DNA of 64,000 nt, from positions 124,232 through 188,231 of the forward strand of contig DQGD01000001.1 of assembly GCA_003533505.1 (NCBI GenBank). The letters are read 5' to 3'. The position numbers and the translations under genes are program-made. Below are positions 51,741 to 60,095 of the stretch, one piece after another (position 1 is the stretch's first letter; each line of letters opens with the position of its first letter). The DNA comes from Clostridiales bacterium (GTDB taxonomy: Bacteria; Bacillota; Clostridia; Christensenellales; Pumilibacteraceae). A model generated the notes under the pieces. It saw only the letters and a program-made list of their open reading frames with translations. It searched no databases and was not told the origin of the DNA.

Positions 51741-52133
51741 TTACTTAACCTCCTTGGTGTCCAGCACTACGGTGATGTGGCTGGTGCGCTTGTTGATGCG
51801 ATAAGCTCTACCCTTGGAAACGGGCTGTACGCGCTTTAAGATAGGACCGCCGTCGGCGTAAATCTCTGCGACGTAAAGGTCTGCTCTTGCCATGCCGTTG
51901 TTGTGCTCGGCGTTGGCGGCTGCGGACTGAATGAGCTTGTAGACGACCTCGCTCGCCGCCTTGGGGGTAACCGCAAGGGAATTGAGCGCTTCGTTCACGG
52001 ACTTACCGCGAACGGTGTCGATGACTACTCTCACCTTCGAGGGCGAAATGCGAACGAATTTTGCGTGAGCGCAAGGTCTTGTATCCTTATTAGCCGCGAT
52101 TTTCGCGGTTTTTTCTTTCATTCTTTTAGCCAT
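51741..52133 (-). CDS. rplV: 50S ribosomal protein L22
   Basis: 130 residues; [40 protein letters not shown] and [20 protein letters not shown] are L22, which lines the peptide exit tunnel. The N-terminus carries 20 extra residues rich in Lys. Confidence 0.98.
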   Translation of the reverse strand: MAKRMKEKTAKIAANKDTRPCAHAKFVRISPSKVRVVIDTVRGKSVNEALNSLAVTPKAASEVVYKLIQSAAANAEHNNGMARADLYVAEIYADGGPILKRVQPVSKGRAYRINKRTSHITVVLDTKEVK

Positions 52134-52144
52134 TTGAAAACTCC

Positions 52145-52423
52145 TTACTTGCCCGAGGTGGTTTTCTCGCCGGCGTGACCCTTGAAGGTGCGCGTGGGGG
52201 CGAACTCGCCGAGCTTGTGTCCGACCATTTCTTCGGTGCAGTACACGGGAACGTGCTTTCTGCCGTCGTGAACGGCAATCGTGCAGCCGATGAACTCGGG
52301 GAATATCGTGGAGGAGCGCGACCAGGTCTTGATGACCTTCTTGTCGTTGGTCTCTGCCTGAGCCTTTACTCTCTCGAACAATTTTTCTTCTACATAAGGT
52401 CCTTTTTTGACGCTTCTACTCAT
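52145..52423 (-). CDS. rpsS: 30S ribosomal protein S19
   Basis: 92 residues; [40 protein letters not shown] and [20 protein letters not shown] are S19 at the decoding head. Confidence 0.98.
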   Translation of the reverse strand: MSRSVKKGPYVEEKLFERVKAQAETNDKKVIKTWSRSSTIFPEFIGCTIAVHDGRKHVPVYCTEEMVGHKLGEFAPTRTFKGHAGEKTTSGK

Positions 52424-52432
52424 AATTCACCT

Positions 52433-53260
52433 CTAATTTATGCGCTTAACGATAAAGCGGTCGCTTGCCTTGTGGTGCTTTCTGGTCTTGTAACCGAGAG
52501 CCGGCTTACCCCAAGGAGTAACAGGGCTGGGCATACCGACGGGGGATTTGCCCTCGCCGCCGCCGTGCGGGTGGTCGTTCGGGTTCATTACGACGCCGCG
52601 GACGGTGGGTTTGATACCCATGTGACGTTTTCTGCCTGCCTTGCCGAGCGAAACCAGCTCGTGGTCGAGGTTGCCGACCTGACCGATAGTCGCTTTGCAG
52701 GTGAGGAGTACCATTCTCATTTCGCCCGAGGGCATCTTGAGGGTGGCGTACTTGCCTTCCTTAGCCATCAGCTGAGCCGCCGCGCCTGCGGTGCGTACCA
52801 TTACGCCGCCGTTGCCGGGCTGGAGCTCGACGTTATGCACGAGAGTACCTACCGGAATGGAGCCGAGCGGAAGCGCGTTGCCCGCCTTGATGTCGGCGTT
52901 CTCGCCGCTGACTACCACGTCGCCGACGGAAAGTCCCAAAGGAGCGAGAATGTATCTCTTTTCGCCGTCCGCGTAGTGCAGAAGCGCGATGTAGGAGGTA
53001 CGGTTCGGGTCGTACTCGACGGTCGCGACCTTAGCCGGGATATTGTCCTTGTTGCGCTTGAAGTCGATGATACGGTACTTGTTGCGGTTGCCGCCGCCGA
53101 TGTGGCGAACGGTGATTCTGCCGTTGTTATTGCGTCCGCCCGTCTTGTTGATGGAAACGAGCAGCGATTTTTCGGGCTTGTCGGTAGTGACCTCGGCAAA
53201 GCTGCTTACGGTCTTTTGGCGAGTACCCGGAGTAATCGGTTTAAATCTTTTAACTGCCAT
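52433..53260 (-). CDS. rplB: 50S ribosomal protein L2
   Basis: 275 residues; [40 protein letters not shown] and the highly conserved [20 protein letters not shown] near the peptidyl transferase centre. The His of that motif is present. Confidence 0.98.
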   Translation of the reverse strand: MAVKRFKPITPGTRQKTVSSFAEVTTDKPEKSLLVSINKTGGRNNNGRITVRHIGGGNRNKYRIIDFKRNKDNIPAKVATVEYDPNRTSYIALLHYADGEKRYILAPLGLSVGDVVVSGENADIKAGNALPLGSIPVGTLVHNVELQPGNGGVMVRTAGAAAQLMAKEGKYATLKMPSGEMRMVLLTCKATIGQVGNLDHELVSLGKAGRKRHMGIKPTVRGVVMNPNDHPHGGGEGKSPVGMPSPVTPWGKPALGYKTRKHHKASDRFIVKRIN

Positions 53261-53279
53261 TGTAATCTCTCCTTAATCC

Positions 53280-53570
53280 TTACGCGAGGCTCTCGAAGAA
53301 TTCGATTGCTTTGCTGTCGGCGGTAAGCTTGACGTAGGCTTTCTTGAACTTGGAGGTATAGCCCTCGGTTCTACCCTGTCTTTTGTATTTGCCGCGCACG
53401 TTGACTACGTTTACCTTGTCGACCGTCACTCCGAAGATTTGTTCGACGGCGGCTTTGATTTGGGTCTTGTCCGCGCGCTCGTCAACGACGAAAACGTACT
53501 TCTTGGAGGGGATTCCGTCGTAGCTCTTCTCGGAGAGAAGCGGCTTCTTGATTATATCGTAAGCGTTCAT
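53280..53570 (-). CDS. rplW: 50S ribosomal protein L23
   Basis: 96 residues; DIIKKPLLSEKSYDGIPSKK, FVVDERADKTQIKAAVEQIF and NVRGKYKRQGRTEGYTSKFK are L23, the docking site for trigger factor and SRP at the tunnel exit. Overlaps the rplD stop by 4 bp. Confidence 0.98.
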   Translation of the reverse strand: MNAYDIIKKPLLSEKSYDGIPSKKYVFVVDERADKTQIKAAVEQIFGVTVDKVNVVNVRGKYKRQGRTEGYTSKFKKAYVKLTADSKAIEFFESLA

Positions 53571-54193
53571 GCCTTGTATGCCTCCTCGATTTTCTCTACC
53601 GCGCTCTTGGTCATAACGAGCTTCTCGTTTGCCATAACGTCGTAAACGTTGATGAGAGCGGAATTGACGGTGGTAACGGTGGGAATGTTGTTTGCCGCGC
53701 GTACCACAGCCTCGTCGGCGTCGGTGACGACGAGCAGCGCGCGCTTCTCGACGCCCAGCGCCTTCATGACGGCGACCATTTCCTTGGTCTTTGCCGCCGC
53801 GAGCTTAATCTCGTCGACGACAACCATCGCGTCGCAAGCCACCTTGTCGGAGAGTGCGCAGCACAGCGCGCCGCGCTTCATCTGCTTGTTGACCTTCTGG
53901 GAGAAGTCACGGGGCTTGGGTGCGAACACCACGCCGCCGCCCGTCCACTGAGGCGACCTAATCGAGCCCTGGCGCGCTCTGCCGGTGCCCTTCTGACGCC
54001 ACGGCTTGACGCCGCCGCCGCGAACCTCGGTTCTGGTGAGAGTGGACTTGGTGCCCTGTCTTGCGTTATTCTGCTGAGCCACGACTACCTGATGAACGAG
54101 CGCTTCGTTGAATTCGACCGCAAACACGCTGTCGTCGAGGTTCATCGTGCCGGCTTCGGCGCCGGTTTGCTTATAAACTTTAATGCTAGCCAT
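53567..54193 (-). CDS. rplD: 50S ribosomal protein L4
   Basis: 208 residues; KSTLTRTEVRGGGVKPWRQK, GTGRARQGSIRSPQWTGGGV form the tunnel-lining loop; the C-terminal part is the globular domain. L4 represses the S10 operon in enterobacteria; whether it does here is not visible. Confidence 0.98.
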   Translation of the reverse strand: MASIKVYKQTGAEAGTMNLDDSVFAVEFNEALVHQVVVAQQNNARQGTKSTLTRTEVRGGGVKPWRQKGTGRARQGSIRSPQWTGGGVVFAPKPRDFSQKVNKQMKRGALCCALSDKVACDAMVVVDEIKLAAAKTKEMVAVMKALGVEKRALLVVTDADEAVVRAANNIPTVTTVNSALINVYDVMANEKLVMTKSAVEKIEEAYKA

Positions 54194-54204
54194 ATTAACC
54201 TCCG

Positions 54205-54837
54205 TTATTTCGTAGACTTGACAGCCTGCTTGACGGTAACGAGTCCGCCCTTAGGCCCGGGAACGGCGCCGCGAATCAAAAGCACGTTGCGCTCTACGTC
54301 TACCTTCACGACGACGAGATTCTGAATGGTCACGTTCTCGTGTCCGTACTGACCTGCCATGTGAAGTCCCTTGATGACCTTGCTGGGGGTGCTGTTCGCG
54401 CCGACGGAGCCGAGCGAGCGGTGAACCGGGCCGGTACCGTGAGTCATCTTAAGACGATGCTGATTCCATCTCTTGATTGCGCCCGAGAAGCCGTGTCCCT
54501 TGGTAACGCCCGAAACGTCCACCACGTCGCCGGCGGCAAACATGTCGCACTTAATCTCGGCGCCGACTTCGTAGGAGTCGGAATACTTGAATTCTTTAAG
54601 GTATTTCTTGGGTTTAACTCCGGCTTTGTCGAACACGCCTTTCTGCGGCTTGTTGACAAGCGCTTCCTTTCTGTCCTCGAACGCCACGACGGTAGCAGCG
54701 TAGCCGTCGCGCTCGACGGTCTTGTTTCTGACTACGGTCATCGGACCTGCTTCGACGACGGTGACCGGAACCATAAGACCGGTTTCGTCGAAAATCTGAG
54801 TCATGCCGAGTTTTTTACCTAATATTGCTTTTTTCAT
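54205..54837 (-). CDS. rplC: 50S ribosomal protein L3
   Basis: 210 residues; MKKAILGKKLGMTQIFDETG, KGHGFSGAIKRWNQHRLKMT and HGTGPVHRSLGSVGANSTPS are L3. The loop near the peptidyl transferase centre is intact, with the usual GxMxxH-type MAGQYGHENVTIQN after it. Confidence 0.98.
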   Translation of the reverse strand: MKKAILGKKLGMTQIFDETGLMVPVTVVEAGPMTVVRNKTVERDGYAATVVAFEDRKEALVNKPQKGVFDKAGVKPKKYLKEFKYSDSYEVGAEIKCDMFAAGDVVDVSGVTKGHGFSGAIKRWNQHRLKMTHGTGPVHRSLGSVGANSTPSKVIKGLHMAGQYGHENVTIQNLVVVKVDVERNVLLIRGAVPGPKGGLVTVKQAVKSTK

Positions 54838-54860
54838 AATCGTAATTTCCTCCGCGCGAC

Positions 54861-55169
54861 TTATAACTTGATTTGAATATCAACTCCTGCGGGAAGGTCG
54901 AGTTTCATAAGAGAATCAACCGTCTTCGCCGAGGGGCTGTAAATATCAATCAATCTCTTGTGGGTGCGGATTTCGAACTGCTCGCGAGAGTCCTTATACT
55001 TGTGCACCGCACGCAAGATGGTTACTACCTCTTTCTCGGTAGGAAGCGGAATAGGTCCGCTTACCTTCGTGCCTGTTTTCTTCGCAGTTTCAACTATTCG
55101 CGCTGCCGACTGGTCGATAAGCTCGTGGTCGTAGGCTTTGAGTTTGATACGAATCTTCTGACTTGCCAT
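54861..55169 (-). CDS. rpsJ: 30S ribosomal protein S10
   Basis: 102 residues; [40 protein letters not shown] and [20 protein letters not shown] are S10, which is also the NusE antitermination factor. First gene of the superoperon; GGAGGAG precedes the ATG. Confidence 0.98.
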   Translation of the reverse strand: MASQKIRIKLKAYDHELIDQSAARIVETAKKTGTKVSGPIPLPTEKEVVTILRAVHKYKDSREQFEIRTHKRLIDIYSPSAKTVDSLMKLDLPAGVDIQIKL

Positions 55170-55395
55170 TTTTACTCCTCCGTTTAAGCATTTGCGACAA
55201 CTTGCTCGTGTGTGTCAAAACGTGAGCTGTTTATAGGGGCATAAGTCGTAGCCCCGCACACGCAGTTCGCAATCGCGCGGATTTATCCGCACTTGTCAGT
55301 CCGAGTTCTCTTCGTCCTTGCTGATTTTGACGGAAGTAATCTCGGACGTCATCCCGACGCTCACTAAAATGCCGCACTTTCAGTACAGCCTGTCT
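55170..55395 (-). promoter_or_regulatory. Leader of the ribosomal superoperon
   Basis: About 220 nt between the promoter and rpsJ without an open frame of note. On the minus strand it can form GCGGATaaATCCGC (about 55274-55289) and GGGGC..GCCCC (about 55237-55256) hairpins. A role in ribosomal-protein feedback is inferred only. Confidence 0.5.
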
Positions 55396-55424
55396 ATTAT
55401 AACCTATATGCGATACGGTGTCAA
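55396..55424 (-). promoter_or_regulatory. Consensus promoter of the S10-spc-alpha superoperon
   Basis: Perfect TTGACA (55419-55424), 17 bp, perfect TATAAT (55396-55401) on the minus strand. No equally good promoter was noticed inside the 16-kb operon. Confidence 0.9.
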
Positions 55425-55566
55425 GCGTTTTTACGGCATTTTTTAAAGCAATTATCGTAAAGAGCGGATTTTTTGATAATTTCGGCGCAGCGACGAGCGA
55501 CGGCGTACCGTGGTGCACATCCAATGAGTCTCTGCCCGAAAGTGCGAAAAAGACGCCTTTACGCCT

Positions 55567-55615
55567 CGCGCGCGTGCGCGCGTATGCGCGTGTACGCACA
55601 CATACGCGCGTATAT
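55567..55615. repeat. 49-bp alternating purine-pyrimidine tract
   Basis: Every base alternates pyrimidine-purine through CGCGCGCGTGCGCGCGTATG and on through CGTACGCACACATACGCG-type steps to TATAT. Mostly CG and CA/TG steps, the composition most prone to left-handed Z-DNA. It lies about 145 bp upstream of the superoperon promoter. Confidence 0.85.
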
Positions 55616-55673
55616 TTATTTAAAGAAAAATGCGGAAGGAAAAATGCGGAAACGCCGATGAAACGAGAATAAA

Positions 55674-55698
55674 GAAAAAGGACGGCTACCCGTCCCTT
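55674..55698 (-). terminator. Terminator of the HAD phosphatase gene
   Basis: On the minus strand GGACGGgtagCCGTCC followed by TTTTTC, directly after the gene. Confidence 0.85.
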
Positions 55699-55702
55699 CT
55701 TG

Positions 55703-56500
55703 TTATAATTCTTCTATGATTTTGGCAATCGCGCCCTCGCCGCTGTTTACGGTTACGCGCGTCGCCGCGGCTTTCAGCGCAGGTATAGCGTTACCCACGG
55801 CATAGCCAACGTCCGCGAGCTTAATCATTCCGATGTCGTTCTGATTGTCGCCCACACACACGACCTTATCGAAGGTTTTACCGAGGATCGGAAGCATGCG
55901 CTTTAACGCCTCGCCTTTGCCGCTGCCCTCAGGACACACCTCGAGCGTGCGCCAGGACGACATTTCGACGGAAAACTCGCCGCCGAACAGCCTGCTCGCC
56001 GCATCGTAGTGCTTTTCGCCGAGCGCCTTGTCGGCATGTTCGATTATCATTTTGTAGACGGGAAATTTCGGCTGCTTCAAAAATTCCTTAACGTCGTCGC
56101 CGCGGCGGTAGAAGTTGAAACGGAAATCGCCGTCGGTCACGCGCAGGTACGAGTATTCGTCCGCAAATCCCGAAAAGTATTCGATAACCTTTTCGCACTC
56201 GCGCCCCATGGTGAACGACACGACCGGGCGCTTTTCGGATATCGAGTACACGGCGGTGCCGTTACTGCACACGCACAAATCTGCAATGGGCATAACGTCG
56301 CGAAGGAGCGCGATTTCATCGGGGTTTCTGCCCGAAACCACCGCGAACGTGCCGCCGCGCGCCACGAACTCGTTTACCGCGGCGATATTATTCTTCGGTA
56401 TGGGCGCGAAAAAATCGTCGCCGTCACGATATTTGTATGTATCGGACGTAAGCGTAAGGTCAAAGTCGCTGCACAGTAAAATTCCGTCGTATCGTTTCAT
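55703..56500 (-). CDS. HAD-IIB (Cof-type) phosphatase
   Basis: 265 residues. Motif I CSDFDLTLTSD (nucleophile D12, acid D14), motif II VVSGR, and motif IV VGDNQNDIGMIKLADVGYAV with the type IIB cap between about 90 and 190. Cof-like enzymes dephosphorylate sugar phosphates, flavin or pyridoxal phosphate; the substrate cannot be told. Monocistronic with its own promoter 26 nt before the ATG and a terminator right after the stop. Confidence 0.92.
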   Translation of the reverse strand: MKRYDGILLCSDFDLTLTSDTYKYRDGDDFFAPIPKNNIAAVNEFVARGGTFAVVSGRNPDEIALLRDVMPIADLCVCSNGTAVYSISEKRPVVSFTMGRECEKVIEYFSGFADEYSYLRVTDGDFRFNFYRRGDDVKEFLKQPKFPVYKMIIEHADKALGEKHYDAASRLFGGEFSVEMSSWRTLEVCPEGSGKGEALKRMLPILGKTFDKVVCVGDNQNDIGMIKLADVGYAVGNAIPALKAAATRVTVNSGEGAIAKIIEEL

Positions 56501-56525
56501 GCTTCTCTCCCGTGATTACGGCGCT

Positions 56526-56554
56526 ATTCTACCATAAAGCGACAAATTTCGCAA
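56526..56554 (-). promoter_or_regulatory. Promoter of the HAD phosphatase gene
   Basis: TTGCGA (56549-56554), 17 bp, TAGAAT (56526-56531) on the minus strand. Confidence 0.6.
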
Positions 56555-56562
56555 GCGAATAA

Positions 56563-56677
56563 CGACGGGGAATCCCCTGCATGGAACGAATACTTTGCCT
56601 TTTTCGTCATTCAGGGGCTTGTCGAGAAATCCGGCGAAGCGTAAAGAAATGAATAATGCGCCTGCGACCGGATTCTT
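56563..56677 (+). repeat. Repeat block shared with 38856-38966
   Basis: GGGGAATCCCCTGCATGGAA, CGTCATTCAGGGGCTTGTCG, AATCCGGCGAAGCGTAAA and GACCGGATTCT occur in the same order and spacing as in the first cluster, with about four of five bases identical. Confidence 0.75.
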
Positions 56678-56709
56678 CGGCTGCGCTATCGCTCGGCTCA
56701 GAATGACAT
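56670..56709 (-). repeat. Hairpin repeat unit 5
   Basis: Read on the minus strand: TGTCATTCTGAGCC, stem-loop around CGAGCGATAGCGCAG, then CCGAAGAATCC. Same arms as the first cluster with a different stem. Confidence 0.75.
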
Positions 56710-56731
56710 AAGGATTATATTTCTCTATTGC

Positions 56732-56775
56732 GGGGGATCCTCACGGTCGCGGAACGCCGCTCCCTCAGGATGACG
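56732..56775 (-). repeat. Hairpin repeat unit 6
   Basis: Read on the minus strand: CGTCATCCTGAGG, stem-loop GAGCGGCGTTCCGCGACC, then GTGAGGATCCCC. Confidence 0.75.
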
Positions 56776-56835
56776 GGATAAAAGTAAGATTCTGCTTTTA
56801 ATTTTAAAATTTAACGCGCAGTTTCCGTTTTTTTA

Positions 56836-56908
56836 CGTCATCCTGAGGAGTAAGCGAAAGCACCCGATAAACAGGTGCTTTCGCTTATGACGTGAGGATC
56901 CCCTACTC
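56836..56908 (+). repeat. Hairpin repeat unit 4
   Basis: CGTCATCCTGAGGAG, then a perfect 13-bp stem AAGCGAAAGCACC / GGTGCTTTCGCTT with loop CGATAAACA, then GACGTGAGGATCCCC. The CCCGATAA loop start and the flank TTTTAAAATTTAACGCGCAG before it match the unit at 38805. It is directly downstream of the GlnQ-like gene and may serve as its 3' hairpin. Confidence 0.8.
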
Positions 56909-56940
56909 CAAACAAGTAATTATCCGTATACCACTCCCGT

Positions 56941-57903
56941 TTACAGCACCTTGGACAAAAATTCTTTGAGGCGCGGCGACTGCGGATTGGTGAAAAACTC
57001 CTCGGGCGTGTTCTCCTCGGCAATCACGCCGCCGTCCATGAACAGCACGCGCGTCGCCACTTCTCTTGCGAACCCCATTTCGTGAGTGACGATAACCATC
57101 GTCATGCCGTCGTCCGCAAGCTTTTTCATCAAGTCAAGCACCTCGCCCACCATTTCGGGGTCGAGCGCGCTGGTCGGCTCGTCGAACAGCATTACCTTAG
57201 GCTCCATCGCGAGCGCACGCACAATAGCGATACGCTGTTTCTGACCGCCGGACAGCGTGGACGGATAGACGTCCGCTTTGTCGTCCAGCCCTATCCTGTC
57301 AAGCAACTCGTGAGCCTTGACCTCGGCTTCGGCTTTGATTTCGCTTACCGACTTGCCCAAATCGTAAAGCGGCTTTTTGTCCGCTTTTTTCCTGAACAGG
57401 TTGGCGATTTTGCGCCAAAAGTTAGCCGACTTTAATTTAGCGCGCTTCTTTTTTGCGATGAGCACGGGCGCGAGCGTGATGTTTTTCAGCACCGTAAGGT
57501 TGTTGAAGAGATTGAAGTTCTGGAATACCATGCCGATTTTCTGACGGTGGATATTGATGTCGACGCGCATGTCGGCTAAATCCACGCCCTCGAAATAAAT
57601 CGAGCCGCCGGTCGGGTCCTCCATGCAATTCAGACAGCGCAGAAAAGTCGACTTGCCGCAGCCGCTTGGTCCCAGAATGGCTATCTTTTCGCCGTTACGC
57701 ACCTCGAGGTCTACGCCCTTCAGCACTTCGTTGTCGCCGAAGCTTTTTTTAAGCCCGTGCACAGAAATCAGCACCTCGTCGGCGTTCCCCTTGTCCTCGA
57801 AGTCGGCAAAGCCCTTTTCGCATGCGGCGCAGCTCTCCTCGTTCTTGTTTCCGCAAGCCGCGCAAGCGTTCTCCGCGGCGTTATTCATAATTTCGTCAGT
57901 CAT
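56941..57903 (-). CDS. Amino acid ABC transporter ATP-binding protein with Cys-rich N-terminus and basic insert
   Basis: 320 residues from ATG 57903 (AAGGAG 7 nt upstream; a GTG just before is less likely). Walker [10 protein letters not shown] (78-86), signature [15 protein letters not shown], Walker [15 protein letters not shown] and H-loop VTHEMGFA make it GlnQ-like. Two oddities: an N-terminal extension with C14-C17 and C25-C28 ([15 protein letters not shown]), and an insert of about 40 residues at 152-192 ([20 protein letters not shown]...) between Q-loop and signature, rich in Lys/Arg. Overlaps the permease stop by one base. Energises uptake of a polar amino acid. Confidence 0.93.
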   Translation of the reverse strand: MTDEIMNNAAENACAACGNKNEESCAACEKGFADFEDKGNADEVLISVHGLKKSFGDNEVLKGVDLEVRNGEKIAILGPSGCGKSTFLRCLNCMEDPTGGSIYFEGVDLADMRVDINIHRQKIGMVFQNFNLFNNLTVLKNITLAPVLIAKKKRAKLKSANFWRKIANLFRKKADKKPLYDLGKSVSEIKAEAEVKAHELLDRIGLDDKADVYPSTLSGGQKQRIAIVRALAMEPKVMLFDEPTSALDPEMVGEVLDLMKKLADDGMTMVIVTHEMGFAREVATRVLFMDGGVIAEENTPEEFFTNPQSPRLKEFLSKVL

Positions 57904-58619
57904 CACGCGCTCCTTTTATTGTCGCTCTTCGACAACGCCTTTTCAACGCATTTCACCAGCAAAGTTATCAGCAGTACCAGCACTATGTACACGACCGCCA
58001 TGAACAGGTACGGCATCATGAATTCGTAGTTCTTGTTGCCGATTGCGCGCATGACCGTGTAGAGGTCGTAAACCGTGATAAAACTAACCACCGAAGTTTC
58101 CTTGATAAGCGTGATAAACTCGTTGCCGAGCGTGGGCAGAATGTTCTTGACCGCCTGCGGAATGACGATTTTAATCATGCTCGTGCCGTAGGTTAGCCCC
58201 AGCGCGCGCCCGGCGTCTAGCTGACCGCGGTCGACGGAATTGATGCCGCCGCGCATGATTTCCGAAACGTACGCGCCGCTGTTCAGTCCGAACACGACTA
58301 TGCCGACGTTTATCGCCTCCACGCCTTTCGCACCAATCGCCGGCAAAAGGACGTAGTATGTGATAAGCAGTTGCACCACCATAGGCGTACCGCGGAAAAT
58401 CGCGACGTAAACCGAGCAGATTTTATCCAGCACGCGCACGACGCGCTTGTACTTCGGCGCGACCTTGACCATTGCAATCAGCGTGCCCACGACTATGCCT
58501 ATCAGCAGTCCGCACACCGCTATTAACACCGTATTGAGAAGCCCTTTGAAAAACAGCCCCGTCCAATACGGATTGGACATCGTTTCCCAAAAGCGCACCC
58601 ATTTAACTTGCCAATTCAT
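57903..58619 (-). CDS. Polar amino acid ABC transporter permease
   Basis: 238 residues with five membrane helices. [20 protein letters not shown] and [19 protein letters not shown] are typical of HisMQ-type permeases, and the EAA-like loop reads [20 protein letters not shown]. Central gene of the SBP-permease-ATPase unit, 95 bp after the binding protein gene. Confidence 0.94.
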   Translation of the reverse strand: MNWQVKWVRFWETMSNPYWTGLFFKGLLNTVLIAVCGLLIGIVVGTLIAMVKVAPKYKRVVRVLDKICSVYVAIFRGTPMVVQLLITYYVLLPAIGAKGVEAINVGIVVFGLNSGAYVSEIMRGGINSVDRGQLDAGRALGLTYGTSMIKIVIPQAVKNILPTLGNEFITLIKETSVVSFITVYDLYTVMRAIGNKNYEFMMPYLFMAVVYIVLVLLITLLVKCVEKALSKSDNKRSA

Positions 58620-58714
58620 TATTATCTCCGTAACGCGCGAAAGGTTTTCCGCCGCAACCGACGGAAAACTCTTCGCTCTCGTCTATTAAATTTCGTAATC
58701 CGATTTCAACCCGA

Positions 58715-59566
58715 TTAGTTCGTAGACACCGCGTAGCCTGTCTTTTCGCCCTTGCCCTCGTAGTACTTGGCTTCGATTGCAGCGTAGGTGCCGTCACCCT
58801 TAATCTTTGTAAGGAACGCGTTAAATTTTTCCTGAAGTTTGGCGTTGCCTTTCTTGATAAGGAACGCATAGTCCTCGTCGGTGAGTTTCACGTCGATGAC
58901 CTTCACTCCGTCGATGGAAGCCACGAGCGCCGAAGCCGGTCCTTCGTCGACGACTACCGCGTAGATGTTGCCTGCTTTCATGTCATGAATTGCGGTGACG
59001 GCGGTGTCGTAGCCCTTGCCCTCGATATTGGCGAAGCCGTCGTAACCGAAGCCCTCGTCGCCGTTTATGTACATCTGCCCCGTCGTTCCCGTCTGGAATC
59101 CGATTTTCTTGCCGGACAAACCTTTGAGCGCTTCCTCTACGGCTTTGGCGGTGGTCTTGCCGTCGAAATCGGCATTGCCGTCAAGCACTATCAGCTTCTG
59201 CGAAGCCTTTGCGTAAGTGTCCGAAAAATCAAAGGTTTTCTTCCTGTCCTCGGAAACGGTGATACCTGCCATGCCTGCGTCGGCTTTGCCTGCCTCGACC
59301 TCGCTGAAAATCGAGTCAAATTCGATATTCTTGACGACGAGTTCCAGTCCCTCTTCCTTTGCGAAAAGTCCCGCAACCTCGATGTCGATGCCGTAAATCT
59401 TTCCGTCGTCGCCGATATACTCGTACATGCCGAACGGGCAGTTGGTCGCGACCGTGAACTTGCCTTTTACGGTAGGATAATTTACCCCGCTGCCGCACCC
59501 TGCCAACGAAACCGCCGATACCAGAGTAAGTAAAACGCCTAAAAGTAATCCGATTGTCTTTTTCAT
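58715..59566 (-). CDS. Amino acid ABC transporter substrate-binding lipoprotein
   Basis: 283 residues. Signal peptide MKKTIGLLLGVLLTLVSAVS with lipobox LAGC (Cys24). Mature type II periplasmic-binding fold: GKFTVATNCPFGMYEYIGDD, AKADAGMAGITVSEDRKKTF region, and GFQTGTTGQMYI, with the Arg that usually binds the amino acid carboxylate in SEDRKK. Captures a polar amino acid such as Gln, Arg or Cys; ligand not determined. AAAGGAG precedes the ATG. Confidence 0.95.
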   Translation of the reverse strand: MKKTIGLLLGVLLTLVSAVSLAGCGSGVNYPTVKGKFTVATNCPFGMYEYIGDDGKIYGIDIEVAGLFAKEEGLELVVKNIEFDSIFSEVEAGKADAGMAGITVSEDRKKTFDFSDTYAKASQKLIVLDGNADFDGKTTAKAVEEALKGLSGKKIGFQTGTTGQMYINGDEGFGYDGFANIEGKGYDTAVTAIHDMKAGNIYAVVVDEGPASALVASIDGVKVIDVKLTDEDYAFLIKKGNAKLQEKFNAFLTKIKGDGTYAAIEAKYYEGKGEKTGYAVSTN

Positions 59567-59668
59567 TTTTTGTTTTCTCCTTTAGAAAAAATTTAATACT
59601 TGTTTATCCGAAAGGTCATTCCCTTTCTTTCACCGGTTTCGGGTGCTTCCCTCGTCGGTTATGGGCAT

Positions 59669-59697
59669 ATTATAGCAGGTCGATTTCCATTCGTCAA
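59669..59697 (-). promoter_or_regulatory. Promoter of the amino acid ABC operon
   Basis: TTGACG (59692-59697), 17 bp, TATAAT (59669-59674) on the minus strand; leader of about 95 nt with a small GAAAGG/CCTTTC hairpin. Confidence 0.75.
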
Positions 59698-59850
59698 GCG
59701 ATTTTGCATAAATATTCAAAAATAATTTATAAATATTTATTTTTATGCACTATGCCGTGAATATGCGGCTGTTTTATGCATAAACTTACATTTTTGCGGC
59801 GGTCATGTCGATTGCGGCGACGCGAAAACCGCGCAAATCGAGATTATCGC

Positions 59851-59879
59851 TTGACAAACGTCAAGCATAGATATATAAT
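59851..59879 (+). promoter_or_regulatory. Consensus promoter of the oadB leader
   Basis: Perfect TTGACA (59851-59856), 17 bp, perfect TATAAT (59874-59879). The riboswitch-like leader starts about 12 nt later. Confidence 0.88.
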
Positions 59880-59891
59880 GTTTGCGTTCTC

Positions 59892-59980
59892 CTATGGGGA
59901 GTAGTCGGCGACTGAATTCGCAATTAAATCGCTAGCACGGGCGGAAGCCCCGGTTTAATTTGAAACGACGAGACCATACC
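59892..59980 (+). ncRNA. yybP-ykoY-like (Mn2+) riboswitch aptamer
   Basis: The conserved 5' block GGGGAGTAGTCGGC and 3' block ACGAGACC are those of the yybP-ykoY family as I recall it. The closing stem P1 pairs TATGG (59893-59897) with CCATA (59974-59978); the next stem pairs GTCG with CGAC; an inner arm pairs AATTAAAT with (G)GTTTAATT and is capped by GGGC GGAA GCCC. The 3' strand of P1 is also the 5' strand of the terminator just after, so metal binding would be expected to favour read-through. A Na+- or pH-sensing class is the alternative. Confidence 0.7.
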
Positions 59981-60005
59981 GTTTTTTCGGTATGGTTTTT
60001 TTTGA
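59973..60005 (+). terminator. Riboswitch-controlled terminator
   Basis: ACCATACC gttttttc GGTATGGT followed by eight or more T. The 5' arm overlaps the P1 3' strand of the aptamer, giving mutually exclusive folds. Confidence 0.85.
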
Positions 60006-60095
60006 GGTCTTTGCCTATTCCGCCCCTGCCGCGATAATCAAGACTCGTGACGGGCAGAATAAAATCAGGGTAATTATTTTTACGGAGGCTGTATA

